Notes: a model not told the origin generated them from the sequence alone. DNA of 7,281 nucleotides from Chlorobiota bacterium (GCA_030592565.1 JAUVIX010000190.1:1-7281); one strand, 5' to 3'; shown: positions 1 through 7,078, counted from the first letter of the stretch. A program made the numbers and translations.

Positions 1-33
1 CGTTAGATAATTTGTGATAAAATATTTTATTTT

Positions 34-65
34 AAAAGGCTGTCCCTCACGGGATGGCCTTTTTT
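34..65 (+). terminator. Intrinsic terminator, probably of a gene upstream of the window
   Basis: The arms at 34-46 and 51-63 can form a 13-bp stem with two G-T wobbles around a TCAC loop, and the right arm runs into a T tract ending at 65. The T tract lies on the + strand, so this best fits termination of a rightward gene ending at or before the left edge. Only about 33 bases precede the hairpin, and no coding sequence can be assigned to them. On the minus strand the stem is followed by only four T residues before A-rich sequence, so it could be a weaker backstop for the leftward operon that ends at 108. Confidence 0.75.
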
Positions 66-74
66 ATTCAAAGC

Positions 75-94
75 GACAAGCGTCCACGCTTGTC
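75..94. repeat. Perfect 8-bp inverted repeat (hairpin) after the operon
   Basis: GACAAGCG (75-82) and CGCTTGTC (87-94) are perfect inverted arms around a 4-base loop. The hairpin lies 13 bases beyond the stop codon of the leftward transporter gene. It could end or protect the 3' end of the operon transcript, but no good T tract follows on either strand. From general knowledge, similar short GC-rich palindromes are scattered between genes in many Bacteroidota, so a dispersed palindromic repeat is an equal possibility. Only one copy is present here. Confidence 0.6.
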
Positions 95-107
95 ATTAAT
101 TTAGACT

Positions 108-1049
108 CTACTGTTTTGCAGCTTTGCCTGTTAATTTTATAATTGCAAAAATCATAATAACCGCAGCAATCCATTGTACAGCAGAAAGCATTTTTCCGTT
201 TACGAGATAGTCAAAAAATATTGCAGATACAGGGAAGAAGAGCTCGGCTATGGTTGCCATAATTGCCCTTATCCTTACCAATCCGTAGTAGTAAAGATAA
301 ATTGCTCCCGAGCCTGTTGTGAAAGATATTATCAGGAAAAACAGCCAGTTTTCAGATGTGGTTTTGCTAAACTGGTCGAAGGTGCCTGAAACCAAAACAA
401 CAAACAACATAATAGCAGTCGTTATTCCGTAGCGGAAAAATGTGGCCGTAGGGAAAGTGTATTTGGTAAGTATCTTTTTACTGAAAACAGTTGAGCTTCC
501 AAATGAAAAGGCTGCGAGCAGCGAAAGCAACACTGCGTAAATAGTGTTTCTGTCCTGGTGAAAATCAGGAAGACTTAATCCGAAAGTAAGGAAATAACTG
601 GCTACAATAGCGAGAGATGCCCAAAGGATAAAATACTTTTGCAGTTTCTCTTTTAAAAGAATTGATGCCAGGGAAATGGCAAAAACAGGTTGCAGCTTTT
701 GCAAGAGCACAATAACAGATAGATTATGAAAGTTTACAAGAAATAGTGCTTTTACAATGGCTATTGTCCCGATAGCACCACCGAACAGAGATATGAGAAA
801 AAAAGTTAGCCAATCAGCCTTAGTTAAACTTAGGACGTGTTTATATTCTTTATAAAAAAAGATGTTCATAAGTACAAACGGAATGATATGAAGTACAAAA
901 ACGACCCACCGTACATCTAAGTTGTACAGACGCGGAGTAAGAACCACACCGTCAAGTCCCCACATTGCCGCTGCAATACTCACGGCAATCACTCCAGTTA
1001 TTTTATAATTCTTACTTCCTGATTCTGTCACTTCCAAAAATTTTAGCAA
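108..1049 (-). CDS. EamA/DMT-superfamily membrane transporter
   Basis: This 313-residue, very hydrophobic protein has the length and layout of the drug/metabolite transporter superfamily: about ten membrane helices arranged as two EamA repeats (roughly residues 17-155 and 168-307). The AAAMWGLDG segment near residue 27, the LLQKLQPVF...LLKEKL stretch (about 115-136) closing the first repeat, and the AELFFPVSAIFFDYL stretch (about 268-282) in the second repeat are typical of EamA proteins. Members sit in the cytoplasmic membrane and usually export amino acids, nucleosides or other small metabolites; no substrate can be read from the sequence. The start is uncertain. No ATG lies before the first helix, and the frame opens directly after the stop of the upstream gene. 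TTG at 1047-1049 is the first candidate, with TTG 1035-1037 and GTG 1029-1031 as alternatives. It is the last gene of a three-gene leftward operon and is probably translationally coupled to the gene before it. Confidence 0.88.
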   Translation of the reverse strand: MLKFLEVTESGSKNYKITGVIAVSIAAAMWGLDGVVLTPRLYNLDVRWVVFVLHIIPFVLMNIFFYKEYKHVLSLTKADWLTFFLISLFGGAIGTIAIVKALFLVNFHNLSVIVLLQKLQPVFAISLASILLKEKLQKYFILWASLAIVASYFLTFGLSLPDFHQDRNTIYAVLLSLLAAFSFGSSTVFSKKILTKYTFPTATFFRYGITTAIMLFVVLVSGTFDQFSKTTSENWLFFLIISFTTGSGAIYLYYYGLVRIRAIMATIAELFFPVSAIFFDYLVNGKMLSAVQWIAAVIMIFAIIKLTGKAAKQ

Positions 1050-1055
1050 AAGTAC

Positions 1056-2432
1056 TTATTTTAACGATTTCTGTGAACGGGTTTTAGAATACCAAAAATT
1101 TAAAAACACCACGCTGCCTGCAAACAGTAAAATGAAAACTACGAATGCATATACTGGTTTTGTGTCGAATAACATTGTCAGGAGGTTGTTCGGATTAAAT
1201 TCACCTCTTATAAAATGGGGAATTATCATATCAGGTATTGGGTTGGCTATTTCGGTTGGAATAGAATAACTAAGAGTGGCTTTTGTAATAAAAGTGCAAA
1301 TAATCCCAAACCCTGTAATAATCCAAAAAAGTGTTCCGGAGAACTTTCTCCCTGATAAATATTTAATACCTTCAAAAGTAAGTAAAATTGCCACTGCCAA
1401 AAGGAGTCTCGGGCCGTAGGACCAGCCACCCCACCAACCAAAATATGAGGCTATAAAAAAATAATAAATAATAATTGGAAGAATCAGGTAGCTTGTCATA
1501 AAGTATCTGATTCCTTTCATTATGACCGGCTTGAATGCCATTACTATGAAAAATAAAATAAATGGTGAATAGAAGAACAGCCCCTTATATGGGCTGAGGC
1601 TTAAGCCCCAGACAGAGGTGAAGCTGGGCAATGAAAATCCATAGTTTTTGTGCAGCTCGTTGAAAGTGTGGTGCTTGTACAGCATTTCAAACGGTGAGCC
1701 AGTAAAGTGATAATTGTAATAAAAAATGAATATCAGTGAAGGTAAAACACCAAGACTAAAATAAATCGCAGGTTTTATACTTTTTTTACGAAAAATTATC
1801 TGAACTCCCCAAATCATAAAGATTACAGCAAGGTTGTATTCACATAAAAAACTTAATCCTGCAAATATTCCTGCAACTAAAAAATTATCCCTTTTTAAGT
1901 AAAGATAAGAACTCAAAAGTAAAATGCCGGATAAAATATGTGAAAAATAGGTTCCGGCAAAAACAAATATAAATGAACCAAAAAACGGTAACATACTTAA
2001 AAAAACCGGAGAAAAGGACGATTTATTATTCCTGATTGCGAGAAAAGCCATTAGAAGAAGTATTGCAAAAGGTAAACTTGCAGTAAGAAAACCACCTAAC
2101 AAAAATATATGCTCTCCGAATAAGCTGCCGTTAGCATCGGGAAGAATTATTCCGGTTTTAACCAAAATACCAAAAAATGGCAGAACAACATAAGTTGGTA
2201 AGGGAGCTTTGTCGGTATAATAATGACCATCAATAAAACTTTTGTCGCATGTGTGATCCTGATATTTGTCGAAACAGAATGTGCCATCTTCAAAATATGT
2301 TATTATTGGTAATGCCCGTGAGCTTGTATTGCCATTTTCCCACGCATCAAGATAAAACGAACTTAATAGAAGGTTTAAAATAAAAAATACAATTATGAAT
2401 TTAGTTTGAACTTTCATAGTTTTATTTATCAT
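1056..2432 (-). CDS. Polytopic GT-C (GT39/PMT-like) glycosyltransferase
   Basis: This 458-residue integral membrane protein has roughly ten or more hydrophobic segments. Helix 1 (about 10-27) is followed by a long, presumably periplasmic loop (about 28-78). It carries the pattern seen in GT39-like GT-C enzymes: an SR pair (38-39), an acidic stretch, then GHYYTDKAPLP (69-79), which matches the 'GHyYSDKAPG' signature. A later WWGGWSYGPRLLL segment (333-345) is also typical of the group. Such enzymes transfer a sugar from a polyprenyl-phosphate donor to a lipid, glycan or protein on the outer face of the cytoplasmic membrane; donor and acceptor cannot be deduced here. The protein has a short C-terminal loop (about 385-425) and a last helix, but no large soluble C-terminal domain. 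ATG at 2430-2432 lies 12 bases after the stop of the upstream hydrolase gene; ATG at residue 6 is an alternative start. No Shine-Dalgarno site is evident. The family call is good, the specific activity unknown. Confidence 0.82.
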   Translation of the reverse strand: MINKTMKVQTKFIIVFFILNLLLSSFYLDAWENGNTSSRALPIITYFEDGTFCFDKYQDHTCDKSFIDGHYYTDKAPLPTYVVLPFFGILVKTGIILPDANGSLFGEHIFLLGGFLTASLPFAILLLMAFLAIRNNKSSFSPVFLSMLPFFGSFIFVFAGTYFSHILSGILLLSSYLYLKRDNFLVAGIFAGLSFLCEYNLAVIFMIWGVQIIFRKKSIKPAIYFSLGVLPSLIFIFYYNYHFTGSPFEMLYKHHTFNELHKNYGFSLPSFTSVWGLSLSPYKGLFFYSPFILFFIVMAFKPVIMKGIRYFMTSYLILPIIIYYFFIASYFGWWGGWSYGPRLLLAVAILLTFEGIKYLSGRKFSGTLFWIITGFGIICTFITKATLSYSIPTEIANPIPDMIIPHFIRGEFNPNNLLTMLFDTKPVYAFVVFILLFAGSVVFLNFWYSKTRSQKSLK

Positions 2433-2444
2433 TTCTAATTAGGT

Positions 2445-5400
2445 TTAGTACCTGATTTTTATAGTTTTACTCTTATATTGTTCTGTGCTGGAATCGAATT
2501 TCACTTTTAGGGTGTAGATGTCCTTGTTGTGAGCGGAAACAGTGGCGTTTTTAACCTCCATTTTTTTTGTTCCAGAATAATAGATTTTTAATTCTTCTAC
2601 AGTTCCGCATATTCCTTCTACTACAACATTGTAATAGTTGTCTTTCAGTTCGTCTGATATTATTCTCATTCCGGTTGATATATCGTCAGGATTTGGATTG
2701 TATATAATGGGGAGCACTTTTATACCTCCTGATATTTTGTATTTCAGGATTGTGGTTTTTGAAATGTGAAACTGTGGCGTTTCATCCGGCTTAAGATTTT
2801 TACTCCCGGATTCATCGGATATTTCAACAGAATTGATAACAGTTCCGTTGGGTAGTTGAGGAGCAAAGATAATTTTCAGATTTGAATTGCCTTTGTGGTT
2901 GAAGGTATATGTGATAATGCTGTTTTCTCTTTCTATTTTCAGATTAATGGTGTGATCTCCTGCTTTAATATTAGTTATATTTATTGAATTCCAGTCAGCA
3001 GGAAAATGTGGAGAGAGTATAATGGTATTAGCTGGAGCATCAGGTTCAAATCCAAGCATACCTTCGATAGCAGGTTGAATAACCATTGTCTCCGACCAGC
3101 ACTGGTGCGGACATACGCCAGAAGGTTTGTATTTTTCACCGTTAAGAACCTCCTCAACAAAGCCGAGCCCCCAGTTTTTATAAGCCTGGAGGTTACTCAT
3201 TATATGAGAGTATCCTTGTACTGAATTGCCATATTCATATTCCGCCAAGGCAGTCCATCCTGTGAACAAAGGCCAAACGCTTCCTGTATGATAGCCATTG
3301 GGGTTAAAATGCTTGCTGCTCTCTTTTATTATCCTGCTTCCCCAATCGGTCGAGAAATTTTCTCCTGCAAAAGCAGGCAAAATTTCAGCAGCCTTTTCAT
3401 CATCTGCCTGTCCAAAAAGCATTGGGATTGCCGGCATTATTGTCTGTTCGTCAATAAAAGAACCGTCTTTGAACATTCCGTGATAGTAATACTTGGATTT
3501 TGAGTCCCAGTATTTTCCGTTTATTGTATTTTTAACTTTTTCAGCATCTTTTTTATATTTCGAGGCTTCCTTATTGAGGTTTATATGTTCGGCAAGATAT
3601 GCCGCCTCGTCGAGTGCAGCAGCCCAGCAGGAAGCAAGATAGAGTGATGTATGCGAACCGAATAGTCCTCCTCCTTCAACCCAGCCGTGACCCACATTTG
3701 TATTCTCAATCAGATTGTCGTTATCGGTATCTGTTGAATAGCAATAGTCAATAGCTTTTTTGATATATGGCCAACTCTCTTTAATAAAATCAATATCTCC
3801 TGAATAATGAAGGTAGCGTCCTGCCAAAGCGATATACAGAGGGGTTGCATCTGAGGCATCATAATGGACAAATCCTGATGTACTAACCTCGTGGAAAATC
3901 TTCCCGTTCAAATCCTGAAATTTTTGATAAAATTCAAGCATTGATTTAACCTTCCCGAAGTCACCATAATCAAGTAAAGCAAATCCGCTCCATTCGCCAT
4001 CACGCCCAAAATACCAGCCATATCCCGGCCTCCCGCTTATTTTATGACCGCCATCCCAGCCTGTGTTTGTGGTTGAATATCCTGCAACTAGAGACTTACC
4101 AAGTCCCGGAGTGTTTACGAAAAATCTGTCGGTTGCGACAATAGCCCATTTGTATCCTTCATTAAAAATGCTGTCTGGAGTTTCAATCATAAGTGACTGC
4201 GAAAGAAGGCTGTCATAATAACTTCTTGAGTTGATATAGACTTGTTCTGTATTTGTTGCAGCAGCAACATAGGTGTTTATTGTAGTTTCTGGCGACATAT
4301 TATCTGCCGTAATTACGATGTCAAATTCTTCTTCCGGCAGGAGATTGAATTGAAAAATACCCATTGCCTGAAATTCGTTAGTGCTCATCGGTTCAAATTC
4401 AAAATATTTGTTTTCTTGATCTGTTTTTTGCCATATAATATTGAAATCGGAATACTGACCAATATCCATATAAAATGGCTCCATATTTGAACCAATTATG
4501 CAGGAGTAATCTTCACTTTCATCTTTGATAATAATTGCATTCAGGTTGATGTCGAACCCACAATTAATAGTTTTAACGACATATTCAGAATATGGCCACA
4601 TCAGGCGCAGATTGCTCTTGAACTTAATGAATAGCGAGATTGGCTCGCTTCCGCTGAAGCTGTAGTGGATTACACCTGTAGCATCAGTAGGGGAGACTGT
4701 GTTGATTTCTTTCAGGATGGAACTGTCAATATGATAATTTCTGGTAAATGATTCAGGCCTGACCTCAATTTTGGGTGTCATCGTGTTTAAATTGATTATG
4801 GAATCTGAGCTCTCAAACTTTATCTCAACCTCATAATTTCTCAAAGCCATAAAAGGATGTGACCATATTTCATCAATTCCGCCACTTTCCTTTCCCATCA
4901 CAAGCATCCTTTCGCCTGCAATGTCCCAGAAATTATTTGTCGCTTTCTCTTGATTAATCACCATATTGCCTGATGTAATGTGCCAGGGTTTTGGGAAACG
5001 TCTGAAAGTTTGTGAATTATAGAATTCCTGCTTAAGAACCTGTTGTTCGTAATAGTGCCAATAATTCAAATCTTTATATTCATCTGTATTGCTGAGGTAA
5101 CTAATAGAGTTATTCAGAAACTTTTTGAGGTGTAGCCTGTTCAGATTGTCAGTTGTAAGGCAAACATATTCACCTAGAGCCAAAACTCTGCCTTTGCCAG
5201 TCCAGTATTCCAGCATTAGTTTAGAGTTCTCCCTGACAAAAATGTAATCCCAGTCAACGGCAACAACTGCCCCGTTCAGAATAGGGGAGTCATCAAAATA
5301 GCCGATTTGACGAACTACAGTATCGCGCATAAGTTTCATTAAGTATGCTCCACCGTTCAGACCATCAAAAACAGGGTGACTTTTAAAAGAGTGAAGACCA

Positions 5401-5825
5401 AGCATCCTTCCATAACCATTGTCTGAGGCTTTTTTGTATCTTATCTCGGGAATGTTGGGCTCAATCCCAAGTGTGTTTATCATTTGGAAAGCTTCGAGAG
5501 TTAGTAACATCTTTCCGCCGTTTGTCAGATATTGGTTAAGTATTTCAATCGTTGTAGCTGGGTATTCAATTATTTTGGTTGTGTCGGAATAATGATACCA
5601 AAGTACATCAAATCTCTTTAAAGAATCGATATTTGTTATTCTAGAGAGAGTGATTTCTTCACTTTCATACTGAAGGCTGTTCTTAAGAAATTTGGAAGCC
5701 GCAATAGACTCAGAGTCAGTTTTGTTATTAGTCAATAATCCGATATGCACTTTTTGACCTTTTATGAAACCATTAGCTGCAACTATTATGAAGAATGCAA
5801 AAAGGATTTTGTGATATTTTTTCAT
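2445..5825 (-). CDS. Exported amylo-alpha-1,6-glucosidase-like glycoside hydrolase with N-terminal GATase1/ThuA-like domain
   Basis: With the ATG at 5823-5825 the protein has 1126 residues; a TTG directly before it gives a one-codon-longer frame but is a poor choice. Residues 1-24 form a signal peptide ending in IKGQ, without a lipobox, so export to the periplasm or beyond is likely. Residues about 25-245 resemble the Rossmann-like GATase1/ThuA/DUF4960 fold (VHIGLLTNN, the FDVLWYH strand, NQYLTNGGKMLLT, GKGRVLALGEYV). Residues about 250-530 look like all-beta sandwich. Residues about 535-925 resemble the (alpha/alpha)6 barrel of glycogen-debranching GDE_C and GH63-type enzymes: WYFGRDGEW with D609 and E611, GHGWVEGGG with E717, YHTGSVWP around 846-852, E891-E892, and CPHQCWSE ending at E912. 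E717 is my candidate general acid and E891/E892 the candidate base, by analogy only. Residues 930-1126 look like C-terminal beta domains. Glycan specificity is unknown. It is first gene of the operon, with no SusC/SusD pair nearby. Confidence 0.8.
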   Translation of the reverse strand: MKKYHKILFAFFIIVAANGFIKGQKVHIGLLTNNKTDSESIAASKFLKNSLQYESEEITLSRITNIDSLKRFDVLWYHYSDTTKIIEYPATTIEILNQYLTNGGKMLLTLEAFQMINTLGIEPNIPEIRYKKASDNGYGRMLGLHSFKSHPVFDGLNGGAYLMKLMRDTVVRQIGYFDDSPILNGAVVAVDWDYIFVRENSKLMLEYWTGKGRVLALGEYVCLTTDNLNRLHLKKFLNNSISYLSNTDEYKDLNYWHYYEQQVLKQEFYNSQTFRRFPKPWHITSGNMVINQEKATNNFWDIAGERMLVMGKESGGIDEIWSHPFMALRNYEVEIKFESSDSIINLNTMTPKIEVRPESFTRNYHIDSSILKEINTVSPTDATGVIHYSFSGSEPISLFIKFKSNLRLMWPYSEYVVKTINCGFDINLNAIIIKDESEDYSCIIGSNMEPFYMDIGQYSDFNIIWQKTDQENKYFEFEPMSTNEFQAMGIFQFNLLPEEEFDIVITADNMSPETTINTYVAAATNTEQVYINSRSYYDSLLSQSLMIETPDSIFNEGYKWAIVATDRFFVNTPGLGKSLVAGYSTTNTGWDGGHKISGRPGYGWYFGRDGEWSGFALLDYGDFGKVKSMLEFYQKFQDLNGKIFHEVSTSGFVHYDASDATPLYIALAGRYLHYSGDIDFIKESWPYIKKAIDYCYSTDTDNDNLIENTNVGHGWVEGGGLFGSHTSLYLASCWAAALDEAAYLAEHINLNKEASKYKKDAEKVKNTINGKYWDSKSKYYYHGMFKDGSFIDEQTIMPAIPMLFGQADDEKAAEILPAFAGENFSTDWGSRIIKESSKHFNPNGYHTGSVWPLFTGWTALAEYEYGNSVQGYSHIMSNLQAYKNWGLGFVEEVLNGEKYKPSGVCPHQCWSETMVIQPAIEGMLGFEPDAPANTIILSPHFPADWNSINITNIKAGDHTINLKIERENSIITYTFNHKGNSNLKIIFAPQLPNGTVINSVEISDESGSKNLKPDETPQFHISKTTILKYKISGGIKVLPIIYNPNPDDISTGMRIISDELKDNYYNVVVEGICGTVEELKIYYSGTKKMEVKNATVSAHNKDIYTLKVKFDSSTEQYKSKTIKIRY

Positions 5826-5877
5826 CAATTAAAAATTTATGCTCATTTCATTTCTTCTTGTTTGTAAATGCAAGTTG

Positions 5878-5909
5878 TAAAAGTATAAAATAAATTGAGT
5901 GTATAACAA
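5878..5909 (-). promoter_or_regulatory. Putative Bacteroidota-type promoter of the three-gene operon
   Basis: On the minus strand, TTG at 5909-5907 is followed after 21 bases by TACTTTTA (5885-5878), which matches the Bacteroidota -7 consensus TAnnTTTG at seven of eight positions. Transcription would begin near 5872, giving an untranslated leader of about 45 bases before the ATG at 5825. No Shine-Dalgarno site at normal spacing is visible, as is usual in this phylum. The call rests on motif match and position only. Confidence 0.5.
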
Positions 5910-6048
5910 TCAAGCGTTATTTATCTTTCATTCTGGTGGGCGGGCAAGTGAAGGCAGGTAGGTTGATAGCTTTGGATTTTCTTTCTCATACGAACGAATT
6001 GGTGTCAAACTAAGGAGCAATTAATTTGGTTTCCTAATCGAAAAAAGA

Positions 6049-6151
6049 TTTCGCTCCTCTGGTGTTGAGAACTTAAGCCTCAGAGAGGCGAAATATTTAT
6101 AGAAAAAGCAATAAGTCAGAAAGGAGCTCCAGAGGAGCGAAATATTAGAAA
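6049..6151. repeat. Cluster of three related short repeats (one inverted, two direct)
   Basis: TTTCGCTCCTCTGG at 6049-6062 is the exact reverse complement of CCAGAGGAGCGAAA at 6129-6142. A third, diverged copy on the + strand, CAGAGAGGCGAAATATTTA, starts at 6081, about 49 bases before the matching point of the 6130 copy. Both direct copies continue into AAATATT(TAT)AGAAA, so the shared unit is about 22-26 bases. The 6081 copy also forms a small hairpin (GCCTC 6077-6081 with GAGGC 6085-6089), and GGAGCTCC (6123-6130) is palindromic. Read on the minus strand in one frame the two direct copies give YKYFASLRL- and YFAPLEL-like peptides. I recall such peptides as spurious predicted proteins from dispersed repeats in Bacteroidota genomes, but this is memory and not a search result. 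Confidence 0.7.
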
Positions 6152-6174
6152 TCAATATAGAACATAATTATTAT

Positions 6175-6188
6175 TGTTTAATTAAACA
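6175..6188. repeat. Perfect 14-bp AT-rich palindrome
   Basis: TGTTTAATTAAACA is perfectly palindromic. It lies about 90 bases upstream of the -33 element of the rightward promoter, so it could be an operator for a dimeric regulator. The sequence around it is AT-rich, however, and no second copy is seen, so chance is a real alternative. Confidence 0.3.
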
Positions 6189-6279
6189 GACTTGAATTCA
6201 TTTTTACGAGGTAGGAAGAAAAAGTAAATGTAAAAGCTGAAAATCCAACAGGTTATATGTCATATTTTTTAAAAAAAGC

Positions 6280-6310
6280 TTGACTTTTCACTCAAAAATT
6301 ACTATCTTAC
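6280..6310 (+). promoter_or_regulatory. Putative promoter of the secreted-protein gene
   Basis: TTG at 6280-6282 (within TTGACT) is followed after 20 bases by TATCTTAC (6303-6310), which matches the Bacteroidota TAnnTTTG element at six of eight positions. An A-rich run precedes the TTG. Transcription would start near 6317, leaving a leader of about 20 bases before the ATG at 6338, with no Shine-Dalgarno site. Its intact appearance suggests that the gene, although interrupted downstream, may still be transcribed. Confidence 0.55.
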
Positions 6311-6337
6311 AGGTTTTGTAATTTAAACACATCAGCT

Positions 6338-6907
6338 ATGAAAACTTATAGGATTTTTACCGTGTTACTTAGTATGGTTTTATTCAATCTGACTTTAACC
6401 AGCCAGATAAACCGAAGCAAGAACATTAGTGCAGACAACAATAATGCTGGTACTTCTGTGGAGACAGCGTCAGGGCAAAGTATAAATAGCGATACTTATG
6501 GATCTTCCGGGGTTGAGTATAATTTCGATTATGGAACTGAGACAGGAATGTATCTTGATGAAAACTGGCTTCCTGGAGAAATTGTGCTGTTAGATGAGAC
6601 AGTCTTCAGAGACAGGGTGTTACGATACAATATCTATACAAGACAGATGGAGTTCGTGTATAAGGGCGATACAATGGCAATAGCCAATACAGATGAAATC
6701 AGGGATATGAAAATAGGAAACCGTAAGTTTATCTTTGCATCCTTCATATACAATGATGAATCTGAAAATGATTGGCTGGAAGTCCTTGTAGATGGTGACT
6801 ACAGCCTGTATCAGTATCGAAGGATTGTTTATCGTTATGTTGAAGATATCAGTGAGTCAAATGCTGAAACAGACCGATTCTTTATGACTGAAAAATATTA
6901 TGTGTAG
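6338..6907 (+). CDS. Secreted hypothetical protein, cut short by an in-frame TAG
   Basis: The open frame encodes 189 residues from ATG 6338 to TAG 6905-6907. Residues 1-22 (MKTYRIF, a hydrophobic core, then LTLTSQ) form a clear signal peptide, so the product is exported. A low-complexity Asn/Ser/Thr-rich linker (about 23-60) precedes a folded region: residues about 65-130 contain a DENWLPGEIVLLDETVFRD stretch, then RYNIYTRQMEFVYKGD and an IRDMKIGNRKFIFASF strand. This resembles small exported Bacteroidota proteins of unknown function in which a 'W.pG.v.L.dG......lrYn.y..' segment is followed by a YY-containing strand and a Lys-rich helical tail. The frame continues without further stops for 56 codons after the TAG (6908-7078), and the continuation fits that missing tail. 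The gene is therefore probably a nonsense-mutated pseudogene whose full length would be 246 residues. I do not recognise a function. Confidence 0.75.
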   Translation: MKTYRIFTVLLSMVLFNLTLTSQINRSKNISADNNNAGTSVETASGQSINSDTYGSSGVEYNFDYGTETGMYLDENWLPGEIVLLDETVFRDRVLRYNIYTRQMEFVYKGDTMAIANTDEIRDMKIGNRKFIFASFIYNDESENDWLEVLVDGDYSLYQYRRIVYRYVEDISESNAETDRFFMTEKYYV

Positions 6908-7078
6908 GATAATGGTGGTGAAATAAAGGAACTACCAAATACAAAGAAGCAAATTGTAAGATGTCTTACTGAAAAGGATTCTGATATTGAGTCTTACATG
7001 AAGAAAAACAAATTGAAACTTACAAGAGAAGGAGACCTTGTGAGACTTGTAGAATTCTGTAATAGGAAGAAGGAATAA
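6908..7078 (+). pseudogene. Detached C-terminal part of the secreted hypothetical protein
   Basis: Directly after the TAG at 6905-6907, in the same frame, 56 sense codons run to TAA at 7076-7078. They begin DNGGEIKELPNTKKQIV and end LVRLVEFCNRKKE, a charged, probably helical tail with conservative composition. The join across the stop (KYYV, then DNGGEI) reads as a continuous beta strand and turn. No independent start codon or ribosome site precedes it; the only internal ATG (6998-7000) would give a 26-residue fragment. A single substitution such as CAG or TAT to TAG would explain the split. Read-through of the amber codon is possible but has no supporting signal here. No terminator hairpin follows 7078. 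Confidence 0.7.

Larger units (their letters stand above)
5829..6337. other. 509-bp divergent intergenic region
   Basis: No convincing coding sequence is present between the divergently read hydrolase gene and the secreted-protein gene. In order it holds the leader and promoter of the leftward operon (5826-5909), a G-rich patch (5935-5962) that contrasts with the AT-rich surroundings, an unremarkable stretch (about 5963-6048), a cluster of related short repeats (6049-6151), a 14-bp palindrome (6175-6188), and the promoter of the rightward gene (6280-6310). I found no RNA gene or riboswitch that I recognise. Confidence 0.7.

Noticed and set aside
1..33. 3' end of a rightward gene upstream of the terminator
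   Set aside because: Stop codons occur (for example TAG at 4-6), but too few codons are visible to support a reading frame.
174..389. Rightward 71-codon open frame with several Cys residues
   Set aside because: It lies entirely antisense within the well-supported transporter gene, its Cys-rich composition is a by-product of the opposite frame, and no promoter or start context supports it.
1247..1441. Leftward 64-codon open frame
   Set aside because: It is an alternative frame inside the glycosyltransferase gene, with no homology I recognise.
3006..3503. Rightward frames of 61-72 codons opposite the hydrolase gene
   Set aside because: They are antisense to the conserved catalytic region, whose motifs establish the real reading frame.
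4242..4490. Rightward 82-codon frame
   Set aside because: It is antisense to the beta-sandwich region of the hydrolase, with no start context and unnatural composition.
5829..5846. Five-codon leader frame (MSINF) ending just before the hydrolase start
   Set aside because: Such short ATG-to-stop frames are expected by chance in AT-rich leaders. It has no regulatory codon pattern and no attenuator structure.
6049..6151. CRISPR array
   Set aside because: Only three imperfect copies exist, one is inverted, and there are no regular spacers or cas genes.
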